64,000 nt of DNA, from positions 6,262,001 to 6,326,000 of the forward strand of contig CM074759.1 of NCBI GenBank assembly GCA_037355855.1, given 5' to 3'. The position numbers and the translations under genes were made by a program. Each line of letters opens with the position of its first letter. The stretch's first letter is position 1. The notes beneath the pieces were generated by a model that was not told the origin of the DNA, made no database searches, and saw only the letters and a program-made list of their open reading frames with translations. This document shows, one piece after another, positions 63,708-64,000 of this stretch. This DNA comes from Pseudo-nitzschia pungens (Eukaryota > Bacillariophyta > Bacillariophyceae > Bacillariales > Bacillariaceae).

Positions 63708-64000
63708 ATGCTTTCGCCTGAGAAAACCCTCGCATTGTTTGTGATTGTCTCCATCGTGAAGTTGTTAGACATCTCTCAGACGTTCGTAATCATTTGGTCC
63801 CTCAACTTATTGTTAGACATTTTCAACATGGAGTTCGATTGGGTTTTTGTCAACATGCCGCTTTTCTACGACGCTCCGTACCGTCCTGTAGACGATGACA
63901 TCGAATTCGAAGACCTACTGCAACGCTTTCGAGAACTCGAAGACGAACAGCACATTCTCGAAGACGAACAGCACACAACACAAGCCAGATATGAACTTGA
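63708..64000 (+). CDS. Partial open frame running off the window, family not recognised
   Basis: ATG 63708 opens a frame of at least 97 codons that continues past the right edge. It begins with two hydrophobic stretches (TLALFVIVSIVKLLDIS and TFVIIWSLNLLLDIF). An acidic segment follows with a duplicated ELEDEQH/LEDEQH that could begin a coiled coil. The protein-like composition supports a real gene, but the end and any intron are outside the window. Confidence 0.4.
   Translation, partial: MLSPEKTLALFVIVSIVKLLDISQTFVIIWSLNLLLDIFNMEFDWVFVNMPLFYDAPYRPVDDDIEFEDLLQRFRELEDEQHILEDEQHTTQARYEL

Overview
The window reads as nuclear DNA of a diatom or close relative. The evidence is a spliced gene set with short GT-AG introns (about 85-185 bp), a plastid-type bipartite presequence with Phe after the signal-peptide cleavage site, an intact RNA polymerase II RPB2, a selenocysteine-type glutathione peroxidase, a class C GPCR-like gene, CoDi-like Ty1/copia sequence, and two copies of a small conserved family I associate with diatoms. 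The genus cannot be fixed from the sequence alone.

Layout. Bases 1-19100 are transposon-rich. A decayed PIF/Harbinger element (about 1115-15370) carries a DDE transposase and a Myb/SANT-like accessory gene. Two young Ty3/gypsy elements are nested in it. Ty3-A (3328-9106, TSD AGCAG) splits the Myb gene; Ty3-B (9654-15351, TSD CTGAC) sits almost in the right terminus. In both Ty3 elements gag and pol lie in one frame separated by a single UGA. Next to the nest is a 3.3-kb element with long terminal inverted repeats (15754-19100) that holds what look like fragments of ordinary genes. From 19350 on the window is mostly genic: a plastid-type BASS transporter, an 8-TM protein, a broken class C GPCR gene with a non-autonomous copia element inside it, an 8-exon ABCB half-transporter with a 9-nt microexon, an SMR-family protein, RPB2, an OSCA/TMEM63 channel, a two-domain cytidine deaminase, a copine, a frameshifted MFS transporter with an 11-nt microexon, two frameshifted conserved-family genes, a 2OG-Fe(II) oxygenase, the glutathione peroxidase with in-frame UGA, a large tandem-repeat block, and a Ulp1-type protease with a C-terminal BED-like finger. 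An open frame runs off the right edge.

The genes do not form one pathway; they are housekeeping and membrane-transport genes interrupted by mobile DNA. Two themes run through the window. UGA occurs in-frame where translation is expected to continue (GPX, gag-pol twice, and possibly the Harbinger transposase). A family of short intergenic motifs (TACCGTAAG, ACCGGTAAG and their complements) recurs between genes and was not seen inside the long coding regions or the LTR elements. Exon structures were worked out by hand from frame continuity, splice consensus and family alignment knowledge; none was computed.
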